Of a DNA stretch of 64,000 bases, positions 42,736 to 55,150 are shown one piece after another. The stretch's first letter is position 1. Each line of letters starts with the position of its first letter. A program made the position numbers and the translations under genes. The notes under the pieces were generated by a model. That model saw nothing but the letters and a program-made list of their open reading frames with translations, was not told the DNA's origin and searched no databases. The DNA comes from Kaistia dalseonensis (lineage in GTDB: Bacteria; Pseudomonadota; Alphaproteobacteria; Rhizobiales; Kaistiaceae): contig NZ_JAUSVO010000005.1 of assembly GCF_030814715.1 (NCBI RefSeq), forward strand, positions 62,001-126,000, given 5' to 3'.

Positions 42736-44769
42736 TCAGTTACCCCAGGCGGCGAGCGCCTGCTGGAAGGCCTGTTGGCCCGGGGCGCCCTTCTCAAGCG
42801 TCAGGATCGCACGCTGGTCGTTATTGTAGACGAGCGGGATATCGATCCAGTTCCGCTCGCGCATCAACGCGATATTCTGCGCCATGGCGCTGGCATCATT
42901 GGCGAAGGCGATCCAGAAGAAGCCGTCCGCAACCTTCGCGGCGGCGCCGTCGAGCGGCTGTCCGCGCGCTTCCTCGGTCGGCTTCATCACGAAGGCCGGC
43001 ACTGACTTGACGCCGCCACCGCCGGGGAAATTGCTCGGCGTATCGACGATGATCTCGACGAGATGGCTCGCCGGCAACGCCGAATCCGTGTTCTTGCGGA
43101 TGTTGAGCGTGACCTTCATGTCGCGCTGCGGCACCTGAACGATCGCCTGGACTTCAGGCCCGTTCGAGCTGTTGGCATTGAACGACCAGACGACACTCGC
43201 CGGCAGCGCGGAAACGTTGGTCCCGCCATCCGTCGGCTGCTCGTAGAGGATCGCCTTCTGCGCCACAATGCCATCAATCGACGCCGGCTGGCCGGCCGCG
43301 GCCGGCGCAGACGATGCCGCGGCAGCTGGAGCGGCCGCATCGGTCGGGGCAGGACTCGGTGCGGGTGCGGCGGCCGGAGCATTCTGCGCGATGTCGGGCT
43401 GGACGACGCCGCTCAGCGGGTCGCCTTCAGCGCCATCCGGCGACGGACCCGGATCGACCGTGCGCACCGATTTCGGCGCGATTTCGGGCGCAGGATCGCC
43501 GCCGAGCCGGTCGCCATTCTTGCTGGCGGCGGCGCTGGCGTTATTGGCCTGTTCCTCGCTGAGTGCCGGCTTGGCGGTGTCCGTCTTGTCGACCGATGAG
43601 ATCAGATCGCCGATCACATCCTTGACCAGCACACGCTGCGACCACGCCAAGGCGGCAATGCCGCCCAGCATCAGGCCGATCAGGATCAACAGGATCAGCG
43701 TTGGCCAACGCGAGGTGCGCGGCCGCTCGCCGAATCGATCCTCTTCGGGCGGCATGGGCGGCGGGCGACGCGGCGCGCGGTTCTCGGCCGGCTGCGGGCG
43801 CTGACGGCCACGGCCACGCGGCTCCTCGACAAAGGGATTGTCGAGCGGCCGGGCGACCGGGCGCTGATCCGGCCCCCAATCGGGGTCGGCGCTGAAATCG
43901 GGCTCCGGATCGGCGCCAATGTCGAAATTGGGCTCCGGCGGATAGGTCGGCGACGGCGCGAAAGAGGGCTCGCGGCGACCGGCGGCTGGCGCGGGCGCTG
44001 CCTTCTTGCCGCGCGACGGCGGCGCATCCTCCGGCGCGACCTGCGGCGCCCAACCGCCGGCGGCGCGCGGCTGCGGCCTCAGCGGTGGCGGCGGCGCCGG
44101 CTGCGGCGGCGTCACATCGACAAATTCCGGCTCCGCGTCGAGCGGCTCATAGGCCGGCTCGTCGTGGAAATGCTCGAACTCCGGCTCCGGCTCTACCGGA
44201 TAGTCCGGCTCGTCGAAATGTTCGACAGGTGGAGGTGGCGGCGGAGGAGGAGGCGCCTGGCGCACGGGAGCCTGCGGCGCGGCGCGGGTCAGCGAAGGCT
44301 GCGCCGGCTGGCGAGCAGGAGGCATTGGCGGGGCCGCCGGACGCGTGGGGGTTGTCCGCGGCGCGACCGCTTGCCGCACGGGTGGCGGAGGAGGTGGAGG
44401 CGGCGGCGCAACCAGTTCCTCGAATTCCGACTCTGGATCCTCTTCGAAAACCAGTTCGGGCTCGGGTTCAGGCTCGGGTTCCGGCTCCGGAGAGGGCTCA
44501 GGCGCCGGCGGCTGAAGCAGCGCTTCAGCGACCGCCGCTGTCGCGCGGGCACGCGACATGGTCGTGGCCTCACGCTCCACCTTGCGGATCGCTTCCTCGA
44601 GCTCGAGGCGCTGGCGCGAAATCTCGGACGTCGTCAGGGGCGGATCGATCGACTTCAACTGACCGATGAGAGCGTTGCGCGCCTTGTCATAGACAGCACG
44701 CCGCACCTCGCCGGCCTCGCCTTCGAGCCCCCCAACCGCCTTCTTCAGAACCGCATAATAGTCGGTCAT
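42736..44769 (-). CDS. Proline-rich single-pass membrane protein, conserved hypothetical
   Basis: Protein of 677 residues. Residues 1-80 are helical and charged (DYYAVLKKAVGGLEGEAGEVRRAVYDKARNALIGQLKS). Residues 85-330 are an extreme Pro/Glu/Ala low-complexity region. One transmembrane helix lies at about 355-376 (TLILLILIGLMLGGIAALAW). The C-terminal 170 residues look folded and periplasmic (KAILYEQPTDGGTNVSALPASVVWSF...VKSVPAFVMKPTEEARGQPLDGAAAKVADGFFWIAFAN). The layout resembles an envelope-spanning or cell-wall-reaching protein; no family function is known to me. It lies directly downstream of purA on the same strand, 48 bases apart. Confidence 0.8.
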   Translation of the reverse strand: MTDYYAVLKKAVGGLEGEAGEVRRAVYDKARNALIGQLKSIDPPLTTSEISRQRLELEEAIRKVEREATTMSRARATAAVAEALLQPPAPEPSPEPEPEPEPEPELVFEEDPESEFEELVAPPPPPPPPPVRQAVAPRTTPTRPAAPPMPPARQPAQPSLTRAAPQAPVRQAPPPPPPPPPVEHFDEPDYPVEPEPEFEHFHDEPAYEPLDAEPEFVDVTPPQPAPPPPLRPQPRAAGGWAPQVAPEDAPPSRGKKAAPAPAAGRREPSFAPSPTYPPEPNFDIGADPEPDFSADPDWGPDQRPVARPLDNPFVEEPRGRGRQRPQPAENRAPRRPPPMPPEEDRFGERPRTSRWPTLILLILIGLMLGGIAALAWSQRVLVKDVIGDLISSVDKTDTAKPALSEEQANNASAAASKNGDRLGGDPAPEIAPKSVRTVDPGPSPDGAEGDPLSGVVQPDIAQNAPAAAPAPSPAPTDAAAPAAAASSAPAAAGQPASIDGIVAQKAILYEQPTDGGTNVSALPASVVWSFNANSSNGPEVQAIVQVPQRDMKVTLNIRKNTDSALPASHLVEIIVDTPSNFPGGGGVKSVPAFVMKPTEEARGQPLDGAAAKVADGFFWIAFANDASAMAQNIALMRERNWIDIPLVYNNDQRAILTLEKGAPGQQAFQQALAAWGN

Positions 44770-44817
44770 CGTCCCATTCTGCTAACTGGCATGTCCAGAC
44801 CGGCGCCTTCAACGGGC

Positions 44818-46110
44818 TCAGTCTTGAAATGGATCCTGCACCAAAATCGTGTCGTCGCGTTCCGGACTGGTCGACAGTAGCGCAACCGGCGCGCCGATCA
44901 ATTCCTCGACATGGCGAACATATTTGACGGCCTGAGCCGGCAGATCGTTCCAACGCCGGGCGCCGGCTGTCGAGTCCTTCCAGCCTTCGAGCGTTTCGTA
45001 GATCGGCTCGACCCGTGCCTGCGCGGCCTGTGCGGCCGGCAGATAGTCGATCTCGCGCCCATCAAGCCTATATCCAACGCAAATCTTGATTTCTTCAAGG
45101 CCGTCAAGCACGTCGAGCTTGGTGAGCGCGATGCCGGTGATGCCGGAGGTGCGCACCGTCTGGCGCACCAGCACGGCGTCGAACCAGCCGCAACGGCGCT
45201 TGCGCCCCGTCACCGTGCCGAATTCATGGCCGCGCGTGCCGAGGAAATCGCCGATCTCGCCGACCTGCTCGGTCGGAAACGGGCCTTCGCCGACGCGTGT
45301 CGTATAGGCCTTGGTGATGCCGAGCACATAGCCGACGGCGCCCGGACCAACGCCCGATCCGGTCGCGGCCTGGCCGGCGACGGTGTTGGACGACGTCACG
45401 AAGGGATAGGTGCCATGGTCGATATCAAGCAGCGCGCCCTGCGCGCCCTCGAACAGGATGCGCTTGCCGGCGCGGCGCTGCTCGTCGAGCAGCCGCCAGA
45501 CCGAATCCATGAAGGGCAGCACCTTGTCGGCGATCGAGGCGAGTTCCTCATAGAGGGTCTCGGCGAGGATCTCCTCCTGCCCGAGGCCGCGGCGCAGCGC
45601 ATTGTGGTGCGCGAGCAGCCGCTCGATCTTGTCGCGGAGCGCCGGGAGATCGGCGAGGTCCATGACGCGGATGGCGCGACGGCCGACCTTGTCCTCATAG
45701 GCCGGGCCGATGCCGCGCTTGGTGGTTCCAATCCGCGTGCCGGAATTCGAATTCTCGCGGAAGGTATCGAGTTCGCGGTGGAGCGAGAGAATCAGCGCCG
45801 CATTCTCGGCAATGCGCAGGTTCTCGGGCGAGACGGCGACGCCCTGCGCGGCAAGACGGCCGATTTCGGCCACGAGCGCATGCGGGTCGACCACGACGCC
45901 ATTGCCGATCACGCCCAGCTTGCCCGGGCGCACGACGCCCGACGGCAGCAGGCTCAGCTTATAGCTCACGCCGTCGATGACGAGCGTATGGCCGGCATTG
46001 TGTCCGCCCTGGAAGCGGACCACGATGTCGGCTCGCTCGGAAAGCCAGTCGACAATCTTGCCCTTGCCTTCGTCGCCCCATTGCGATCCGACGACGACCA
46101 CATTCGCCAT
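44818..46110 (-). CDS. purA: Adenylosuccinate synthetase
   Basis: Enzyme of 430 residues starting [23 protein letters not shown], with the GTP-binding loop GDEGKGK and catalytic Asp13-type residue, the His of GGHNAGHT, the [14 protein letters not shown] loop and the C-terminal GTP specificity motif ([20 protein letters not shown]). It joins IMP and aspartate using GTP, the first committed step to AMP, in the cytoplasm. ATG at 46110 gives the standard N-terminus; AAGGG lies upstream. Length is normal. Confidence 0.97.
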   Translation of the reverse strand: MANVVVVGSQWGDEGKGKIVDWLSERADIVVRFQGGHNAGHTLVIDGVSYKLSLLPSGVVRPGKLGVIGNGVVVDPHALVAEIGRLAAQGVAVSPENLRIAENAALILSLHRELDTFRENSNSGTRIGTTKRGIGPAYEDKVGRRAIRVMDLADLPALRDKIERLLAHHNALRRGLGQEEILAETLYEELASIADKVLPFMDSVWRLLDEQRRAGKRILFEGAQGALLDIDHGTYPFVTSSNTVAGQAATGSGVGPGAVGYVLGITKAYTTRVGEGPFPTEQVGEIGDFLGTRGHEFGTVTGRKRRCGWFDAVLVRQTVRTSGITGIALTKLDVLDGLEEIKICVGYRLDGREIDYLPAAQAAQARVEPIYETLEGWKDSTAGARRWNDLPAQAVKYVRHVEELIGAPVALLSTSPERDDTILVQDPFQD

Positions 46111-46369
46111 TGATACAGCCCTTCTCGACACCTTAACGATACCGCGCCGCCTAAAAGCGCGCGGCAGGCTCCACCCGGCTCGTCCCGGGCGAAGCGCGCG
46201 GACTATATAGACAGAGTCTGCGCCGCGCGACCCCCGGAAACTGCTTCTTTCCGCCGGAATCGCGCGATCGTCTCCCAGGATGCTGGTCAGCACGTGCAGC
46301 GCAAACAGCCTGACGGTTTCGCCACGCGCCGAGTTGGCCTATGCAAGCTGCACGATCATTGAGGCCAAC

Positions 46370-47293
46370 ATGCCAATCCTGCAACGGGCGTTCGCCTGGT
46401 TCTTCAACCGACCCTATCTGCTGCTCGCGCTGACATTCCTGTTCTGGGCCATCAATCTGGTGCTCGGGCGCTTCATCGCCGGCCAGATCCCGCCAGTCGC
46501 GCTGGCGCAGATCCGCTGGATCGGCGCCTCGGCGATCATCCTGCCGCTCGCATGGCCGCATCTGAAGCGCGACTGGCCAGCGATTCGCGGCAGTCTGCCC
46601 GTGATGCTGCTGCTCGCCGCCTCCGGAATCGCCGCCTATAACACCCTCGCCTATTACGGGCTGCAATATACCGAGGCGATCAACGGCCTCCTGATGCAGT
46701 CGATCGCGCCACTGGTCATCGGCGTCTGGTCGCTGATCCTGTTTCGCGACCGCATGACACCGAATCAGATCCTGGGCGTCATGCTGTCGCTCTTGGGCGT
46801 CGTGCTGATCATCTGCCGTGGCGATCCGCTCGTGATCCTGCACCTGAAGCTCAATATCGGCGACGTCATCATGCTCGTCGCGATCAGCTGCTACGGCTTC
46901 TATTCGGCGCTGCTGAAGAAGCGGCCGAAGGTGCACTATCTCTCGATGCTCGGCTTCACGATTCCCGCCGGCGCGCTGATGATCGTGCCGTTCTTTCTCC
47001 TGGAAATGTCGGGCGGGCGCTTCATCCAGCCGACACCGCTGACCTTCGCCGTGGTCGGCTATGTCGTCTTCATCCCCTCGGTCCTCGCCTACATGTTCTT
47101 CAACCGCGGCGTCGAGCTGATCGGCCCCAATCGCGCCGGTCCGTTCTTCCACCTGCTGCCGGTGTTCGGCTCGGCGATCGCGATCATTTTCCTCGGCGAG
47201 CACCCGCGCTGGTATCACGGCGTCGGCTACGCGCTGATCCTCGGCGGAATCGGCCTGGCACAATTGCGGTTCGGACGGGCCCGTCGCGCCTGA
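46370..47293 (+). CDS. EamA/DMT family transporter
   Basis: Membrane protein of 307 residues with ten predicted helices arranged as two EamA repeats (about 12-140 and 155-290). Signatures include LTFLFWAINLVLGRFIAGQIPP, ASGIAAYNTLAYYGLQYTEAINGLLMQSIAPL and IGPNRAGPFFHLLPVFGSAIAIIFLGE. Members export amino acids or other metabolites; the substrate is unknown. ATG at 46370 has GAGG 6 bases upstream; a longer frame from 46280 adds a non-membrane stretch that does not fit the family. It is divergent from purA. Confidence 0.88.
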   Translation: MPILQRAFAWFFNRPYLLLALTFLFWAINLVLGRFIAGQIPPVALAQIRWIGASAIILPLAWPHLKRDWPAIRGSLPVMLLLAASGIAAYNTLAYYGLQYTEAINGLLMQSIAPLVIGVWSLILFRDRMTPNQILGVMLSLLGVVLIICRGDPLVILHLKLNIGDVIMLVAISCYGFYSALLKKRPKVHYLSMLGFTIPAGALMIVPFFLLEMSGGRFIQPTPLTFAVVGYVVFIPSVLAYMFFNRGVELIGPNRAGPFFHLLPVFGSAIAIIFLGEHPRWYHGVGYALILGGIGLAQLRFGRARRA

Positions 47294-47299
47294 AACAAA

Positions 47300-47325
47300 A
47301 AGGGCGACGGTTGCCCGCCGCCCTT
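47300..47325 (-). terminator. Rho-independent terminator of serA
   Basis: Eleven-base arms (AAGGGCGACGG/CCGCCGCCCTT, one mismatch) lie 25 bases past the serA stop. On the minus strand the stem is followed by a T-rich tail (TTTGTTTC). It may also stop the convergent EamA gene. Confidence 0.8.
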
Positions 47326-47349
47326 CGGATTGATTGCGTCCAGACGCGT

Positions 47350-48936
47350 TCAGAAGTTCAGGCGCTTCGCCTGCACCACGCCTTCGAGCGCGCTGACGCG
47401 GTCGATCACGCTGTCCGAGATCGCCTCGTCGACTTCGATCAGCGCGATCGCGTCCTCACCGGCAGCCTTGCGGCCGAGATTGAAGGTCGCGATGTTGAGA
47501 CCTTCCGTCCCGAGCAGGCTCGCGAAGCGGCCGATGAAGCCCGGCTTGTCCTTATTGGTGACATAGAGCATGTGGGGGCCGAGCTCGGCCTCCATGTTGA
47601 TGCCCTTGATCTGGATGATGCGCGGCTTGGCGTCGGCGAAGACCGTGCCGGCGACCGAACGCTCCTGCTTGTCGGTGACGATCGTCAGGCGGATATAGTT
47701 CTCATAGGCGCCCTGCTGCTCGCGGCGGACTTCTTCCACCGCGATGCCGCGTTCCCTGGCGATCGCAGGCGCCGAGACCATGTTGATGGTCTGGAGCTGC
47801 GGCCGCAGCACGGCGGCGAGCGCCGCGGCGGTCAGCGCCCGAACATTCATGCCGGCGACATCGCCCTCATATTCGAGCTTGATCGCCTTGATGCCGGTCT
47901 CGGTGAGCTGGCCGGCGAAGGAGCCGAGCTGTTCGGCGAGCTTGACGAACGGCGTCAGGCGCGGGGCTTCCTCGGCGGTGATGGAGGGCATGTTGAGGGC
48001 GTTGGATACCGCGCCCTTGACCAGATAGTCGGCCATCTGTTCGGCAACCTGCAGCGCGACATTCTCCTGCGCTTCCGTCGTGGAAGCGCCGAGATGCGGC
48101 GTCGCGATGAAGTTCGGCAGGCCGAACAGGATGTTCGACGTCGCCGGCTCCTCGACGAAGACGTCGAAGCCTGCACCCGCCACCTTGCCGGATTTCAGCG
48201 CCTCCGCCAGGTCTTCCTCGACGACCAGACCGCCGCGGGCGCAATTGATGATGCGCACGCCGTCCTTCATCGTCGCGATCGCCTTGGCGTCGATGATGCC
48301 GCGCGTCTTGTCGATCAGCGGCGTGTGGAGGGTGATGAAGTCGGACCGGCGGAACAGCGCGTCGAGCTCGACCTTTTCCACGCCGAGATCGAGCGCGCGC
48401 TCATCGGAGAGGAAGGGATCGAAGGCGATGACGCGCATCTTGAGGCCGACGGCGCGGTCAGCGACGATCGAGCCGATATTGCCGCAGCCGATGATGCCGA
48501 GCGTCTTGCCCGTCACTTCGACGCCCATGAAGCGGTTCTTCTCCCACTTGCCGGCCTGGGTCGAGGCATTGGCTTCCGGGATCTGGCGGGCGAGCGCGAA
48601 GATCATCGCAATGGCGTGTTCCGCCGTCGTGATGGAATTGCCGAAGGGCGTATTCATCACGATGATGCCCTTCGCCGTCGCGGCCGGGATGTCGACATTG
48701 TCGACGCCGATGCCGGCGCGGCCGATGACGCGGAGGTTCTTGGCGGCGGCGATGACCTTCTCGGTCACCTTGGTGTTGGAGCGGATCGCGAGGCCATCAT
48801 AATTGCCGATGATCTCGAGGAGCTTCTCCTTGTCCTTGCCGAGATCCGGCTGATAGTCGACCTCGACGCCACGATCCTTGAAGATCTGGACGGCGGTCTT
48901 GGAGAGCTTGTCGGAAATGAGAACGCGGGGTGCCAT
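47350..48936 (-). CDS. serA: D-3-phosphoglycerate dehydrogenase
   Basis: Enzyme of 528 residues, the long form. Residues 1-310 carry the catalytic and NAD-binding domains: IGRAGIGVDNVD, the Rossmann motif GIIGCGNIGSIVA, the Arg-containing NCARGGLV and the catalytic HLGAST. An intervening ASB domain (about 315-450) is followed by a C-terminal ACT domain (MLYVTNKDKPGFIGRFASLLG) that usually mediates feedback by serine. It oxidises 3-phosphoglycerate in the first step of serine synthesis. ATG at 48936 gives the standard MAPRVLISDKLS start. It follows serC on the same strand, 200 bases apart. Confidence 0.97.
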   Translation of the reverse strand: MAPRVLISDKLSKTAVQIFKDRGVEVDYQPDLGKDKEKLLEIIGNYDGLAIRSNTKVTEKVIAAAKNLRVIGRAGIGVDNVDIPAATAKGIIVMNTPFGNSITTAEHAIAMIFALARQIPEANASTQAGKWEKNRFMGVEVTGKTLGIIGCGNIGSIVADRAVGLKMRVIAFDPFLSDERALDLGVEKVELDALFRRSDFITLHTPLIDKTRGIIDAKAIATMKDGVRIINCARGGLVVEEDLAEALKSGKVAGAGFDVFVEEPATSNILFGLPNFIATPHLGASTTEAQENVALQVAEQMADYLVKGAVSNALNMPSITAEEAPRLTPFVKLAEQLGSFAGQLTETGIKAIKLEYEGDVAGMNVRALTAAALAAVLRPQLQTINMVSAPAIARERGIAVEEVRREQQGAYENYIRLTIVTDKQERSVAGTVFADAKPRIIQIKGINMEAELGPHMLYVTNKDKPGFIGRFASLLGTEGLNIATFNLGRKAAGEDAIALIEVDEAISDSVIDRVSALEGVVQAKRLNF

Positions 48937-48978
48937 TGGACTTGGTTCCTTGGGCCTGCGCCGCCCTCTCGCAAAGGC

Positions 48979-49067
48979 CGTCATCCCGGGCGAAGCGCAG
49001 CGGAGACCCGGGATCCATTCAGCCGAAGCCTGTTCATGGATGGGTCCCCGCTTTCGCGGGGATGACG
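48979..49067. repeat. REP-like palindromic intergenic repeat
   Basis: Between serC and serA. An outer CGTCATCCC/GGGATGACG pair encloses GGGCGAAGCGCAGCGGAGACCC and ATGGATGGGTCCCCGC, the composition of the short palindromic repeats scattered between genes in many Hyphomicrobiales genomes. Only this copy was noticed in the window. It may affect mRNA stability between serC and serA. Confidence 0.65.
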
Positions 49068-49136
49068 CCGAAGGGAGAGAGCCGGCGCTTGAATTGATAT
49101 CGGGAAAGGGCCGGGCGCGCCGCCCGGCCGAAAGGC

Positions 49137-50312
<1,176 letters not shown>

Positions 50313-50395
50313 TGATCTATCCTCTCAGATAGCAGCCCCTCGTTGGGGAGGGGTGTCCCGCCGATGCGTCTACGCTCGGGTCTGCGGGAAGTCAA
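50313..50395 (-). ncRNA. Candidate serC leader RNA motif
   Basis: Directly upstream of serC on the minus strand are two hairpins: TCCCGC/GCGGGA (50356-50361 with 50384-50389) and CCCCTC/GAGGGG (50336-50341 with 50348-50353). The second ends about 23 bases before the start codon, next to the GAGAGGAT ribosome-binding site. A structured serC motif upstream of this gene is known in alphaproteobacteria; the match here is by position and hairpin layout recalled from memory, not by alignment. Confidence 0.5.
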
Positions 50396-50421
50396 CGACA
50401 GTCGGATCACGAAAACGAAAA

Positions 50422-50445
50422 CTGCGCCGTGTTGCCACGGCGCAG
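50422..50445 (-). terminator. Rho-independent terminator of the porin-like gene
   Basis: Perfect 10-bp stem (CTGCGCCGTG/CACGGCGCAG) with a TTGC loop, followed on the minus strand by TTTTCGTTTTCG, 25 bases after the stop codon. Confidence 0.85.
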
Positions 50446-50469
50446 CTGAAATCGGGCCTTTTCGCGCGA

Positions 50470-51210
50470 TCAGTAGAACTTGTAGCGCAGGCCGACGCGG
50501 AACTCGTTGGCCGAAATATTGTCATAGTTGATCGTGCCGCCGCCACCGGCGGGAACGTAACCCGATACGGCGTCGCCAAGGTTCAAATAGCGGTAGTTGA
50601 AGTCGATCGAGGTATTGCGCGTCACGGCATAGGACGCGCCGGCCATCAGCGCCCAGGCGAAGTTCCACTGGCCATCGCCGTTCCAGGTGCCCGTCACGCC
50701 GTTGGGATTGGCGTAGGATATATTGCTCGTCTGGACATAGGCCGCGCCGATGCCACCACCGATATAGGGCGTGAAGCCGCCCCAGGAACCGATATCGATA
50801 TAGGCATTGGCCAGCACGGTCCAGGCGTCGATATCGGCGGTCTCGACCGTATGCCCGACGCCGCCGCAGCCACCGCAATAGCCCTCGCCATAGGCGCCGG
50901 CCTTGAACTCATAATCAGCCGTCAGGTCGGCGCGGAAGTAATCCGTGAACTGGTAGCCGACGCCGAGGCCGATAACGCCCGTATCGTTGAGGCTCGTATT
51001 GTTCCAGGGGTCGGTATAGGTCGAGGTGACGAAGCTGATATCGGGGCTATTGTAGATCTTGTAGCCGATATCGCCGCGCAGGTACCAGCCGCCCGTGGCG
51101 ACCGGAACCGGGGGAACATAGGGCGGCTCGATCAGATCGGCTGCAGCAGCCTGCCCGATCAGGGCTGCCGTCATCCCGGCCGTGAGGATGATTCGGTTAA
51201 AGGTGGACAT
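50470..51210 (-). CDS. Omp25/Omp31-like outer-membrane beta-barrel protein
   Basis: Protein of 246 residues. Signal peptide to about residue 24 (GMTAALIGQAAAADL), then the rhizobial start DLIEPPYVPPVPVATGGWYLRGDIGY. Alternating beta-strands follow (VIGLGVGYQFTDYFRADLTADYEFK, FTPYIGGGIGAAYVQT, IDFNYRYLNLGD), and the C-terminus FRVGLRYKFY ends in an aromatic residue as barrels do. Eight strands are expected. Relatives anchor or shape the outer membrane and are abundant antigens in Brucella/Bartonella. A short CGGCGG stretch adds two Cys in an early loop. ATG at 51210 has GGAG upstream. Monocistronic with its own terminator. Confidence 0.9.
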   Translation of the reverse strand: MSTFNRIILTAGMTAALIGQAAAADLIEPPYVPPVPVATGGWYLRGDIGYKIYNSPDISFVTSTYTDPWNNTSLNDTGVIGLGVGYQFTDYFRADLTADYEFKAGAYGEGYCGGCGGVGHTVETADIDAWTVLANAYIDIGSWGGFTPYIGGGIGAAYVQTSNISYANPNGVTGTWNGDGQWNFAWALMAGASYAVTRNTSIDFNYRYLNLGDAVSGYVPAGGGGTINYDNISANEFRVGLRYKFY

Positions 51211-51497
51211 GGCAATCTCCTGGCCGATCAATGCATCCGCTCGCCCCCGCAAGCAGCTTGGAGCCATTGATAAGGCTGAAGATTTAAGAGTGGATTAACT
51301 ACAGTTCTTAACCACGACGCGGCATTCCGCCTGCCGCGCAGCGGTTCAGACGCGACCCGGCCTCGTCATTCGCGACCCGGTTCACAGTGGGAACGAGGCT
51401 TTGCCACCCCCCTGCCCGTCCGATGGACAGGAGAGCCCTCGCCTTGACGGTCCGACCGGACGCGATGACGCGACCGGCCTTGCACCCAGCCTCGGTG

Positions 51498-52844
51498 CTA
51501 TGCGGCGACCTGCTTCAGCGCGCCGACAATGTCGTTGACGACGGATTCGACCACATGCTGGTCGTCGCCTTCCGCCATGACGCGGATCAGCGGTTCGGTG
51601 CCGGAGGGCCGGATCACGATGCGGCCGCAACCGAGAAGCCGCGCCTCGCCATCGGCGATCGCAGCCTGGACACTCGGGCTTTCAAGCGGCTTGCCGCCGG
51701 CAAAGCGGACATTCTTCAACAACTGCGGCACCGGCTCGAAGCGGCGGCAGACCTCGCTCACCGTCTTGCCGGTCTTGCGCACGACAGCAAGGATCTGCAG
51801 CGCCGAGACGAGCCCGTCGCCTGTGGTGGAGAAATCCGACAGGATCAGATGACCGGACTGCTCACCGCCGACATTGTAACCGTGCTGGCGCATATGCTCG
51901 ACGACATAGCGGTCGCCGACCTTGGTGCGGGCCAGCGACAGGCCGATCGAGCCGAGATAGCGCTCGAGGCCGAGATTCGACATGATGGTCGCCACGATGC
52001 CCGGCTGCGACAGCCGGCCGTCCTCGGCCCAGGAGGCCGCGACCACGGCCATCAGCTGGTCGCCATCGACGACATCGCCATGCTCGTCGACGATGATGAC
52101 GCGGTCGGCATCGCCATCGAGCGCGATGCCGATATCGGCGCGCACCTCGTGCACCTTCTTGCGCAGCGCGTCCGGCGCGGTCGATCCGACATCGGCATTG
52201 ATGTTGAAGCCGTCCGGCTCGGCGCCAATGGTAATGACCTCGGCACCGAGCTCCCAAAGCGCGTCCGGCGCGACCTTGTAGGCGGCGCCATTGGCGCAAT
52301 CGATGACGACGCGCAGGCCCGTCAGGTCGAAGGCCTTCGGCATGGTGCGCTTGGCGAATTCGATATAGCGGTCGCGCATGCCATCGATACGGCGCGCACG
52401 GCCGAGATCGGGCGAGGCGGCAAGCCGGTCGGAGAGATCCTCCTCGATCAGCGCTTCGATCTTGGCTTCGGTTTCATCCGAGAGCTTGTAGCCGTCGGGA
52501 CCGAACAGCTTGATGCCGTTATCTTCATAGGGGTTGTGCGAGGCGGAGATCATGACGCCGAGATCGGCGCGGAGCGAGCGCGTCAGCATGGCGACGGCCG
52601 GCGTCGGCATCGGGCCGAGCAGGAAGACGTCGACACCCGCCGCCGTGAAACCCGCCGTAAGCGCCGGCTCGATCATGTAGCCCGACAGGCGCGTATCCTT
52701 GCCGATCACGACGCGGTGGCGATGGCCGCCATTCCTGAAGGCGATGCCGGCGGCAATGCCGACCTGAAGCGCCATTTGGGGGGTGATCGGAAAGGCGTTG
52801 GCCTTGCCGCGAATACCATCCGTGCCGAAGAACTTGCGTGCCAT
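51498..52844 (-). CDS. glmM: Phosphoglucosamine mutase
   Basis: Enzyme of 448 residues starting [15 protein letters not shown], with the phospho-serine loop ISASHNP (Ser102), the metal-binding DGDADR motif ([11 protein letters not shown]), the sugar loop GEQSGH and the phosphate-binding [12 protein letters not shown]. It converts glucosamine-6-phosphate to glucosamine-1-phosphate for peptidoglycan and lipopolysaccharide precursors. It follows ftsH on the same strand, as in many bacteria, but after a terminator and a gap of about 200 bases, so it may have its own promoter. Confidence 0.97.
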   Translation of the reverse strand: MARKFFGTDGIRGKANAFPITPQMALQVGIAAGIAFRNGGHRHRVVIGKDTRLSGYMIEPALTAGFTAAGVDVFLLGPMPTPAVAMLTRSLRADLGVMISASHNPYEDNGIKLFGPDGYKLSDETEAKIEALIEEDLSDRLAASPDLGRARRIDGMRDRYIEFAKRTMPKAFDLTGLRVVIDCANGAAYKVAPDALWELGAEVITIGAEPDGFNINADVGSTAPDALRKKVHEVRADIGIALDGDADRVIIVDEHGDVVDGDQLMAVVAASWAEDGRLSQPGIVATIMSNLGLERYLGSIGLSLARTKVGDRYVVEHMRQHGYNVGGEQSGHLILSDFSTTGDGLVSALQILAVVRKTGKTVSEVCRRFEPVPQLLKNVRFAGGKPLESPSVQAAIADGEARLLGCGRIVIRPSGTEPLIRVMAEGDDQHVVESVVNDIVGALKQVAA

Positions 52845-53048
52845 GCGTCGATCCCACTCTTTCCGTCGCGCGGCGACTCATAAACCAGCATTGCGGCGAA
52901 ACAGTTCAAAATTGATGAGCGAGTGTAACAGGACCGCGCCGCAATCGTCGCTATCGCAGTTCCCGCCGGTACGGCGCAGTGCCGAAGCGCCATCGGGATC
53001 ATAGCGAACGCGGCGGCTCTATCCTTGCGCACCAGCCACAAACGAAAA

Positions 53049-53072
53049 GGGCGGGTTCCTGAGAACCCGCCC
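53049..53072 (-). terminator. Rho-independent terminator of ftsH
   Basis: Perfect 10-bp stem (GGGCGGGTTC/GAACCCGCCC) with a 4-base loop, followed on the minus strand by a T-rich TTTTCGTTT, 24 bases after the ftsH stop. Confidence 0.85.
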
Positions 53073-53095
53073 GGATCAATGAGAAGAAGGTGTGC

Positions 53096-55015
<1,920 letters not shown>

Positions 55016-55150
55016 CAGAATCCCTTCAGGGGGCAAGGGAAGGCCAGAAGAGTCCTTCGTTGCTGCCTAAGATAGGTGGAGCGAGCGCCCAAGCCAATAT
55101 GAGCTATGGTTGGGAAAGCGCATAAAATGCGGCAATGGTTGAGATTACGG

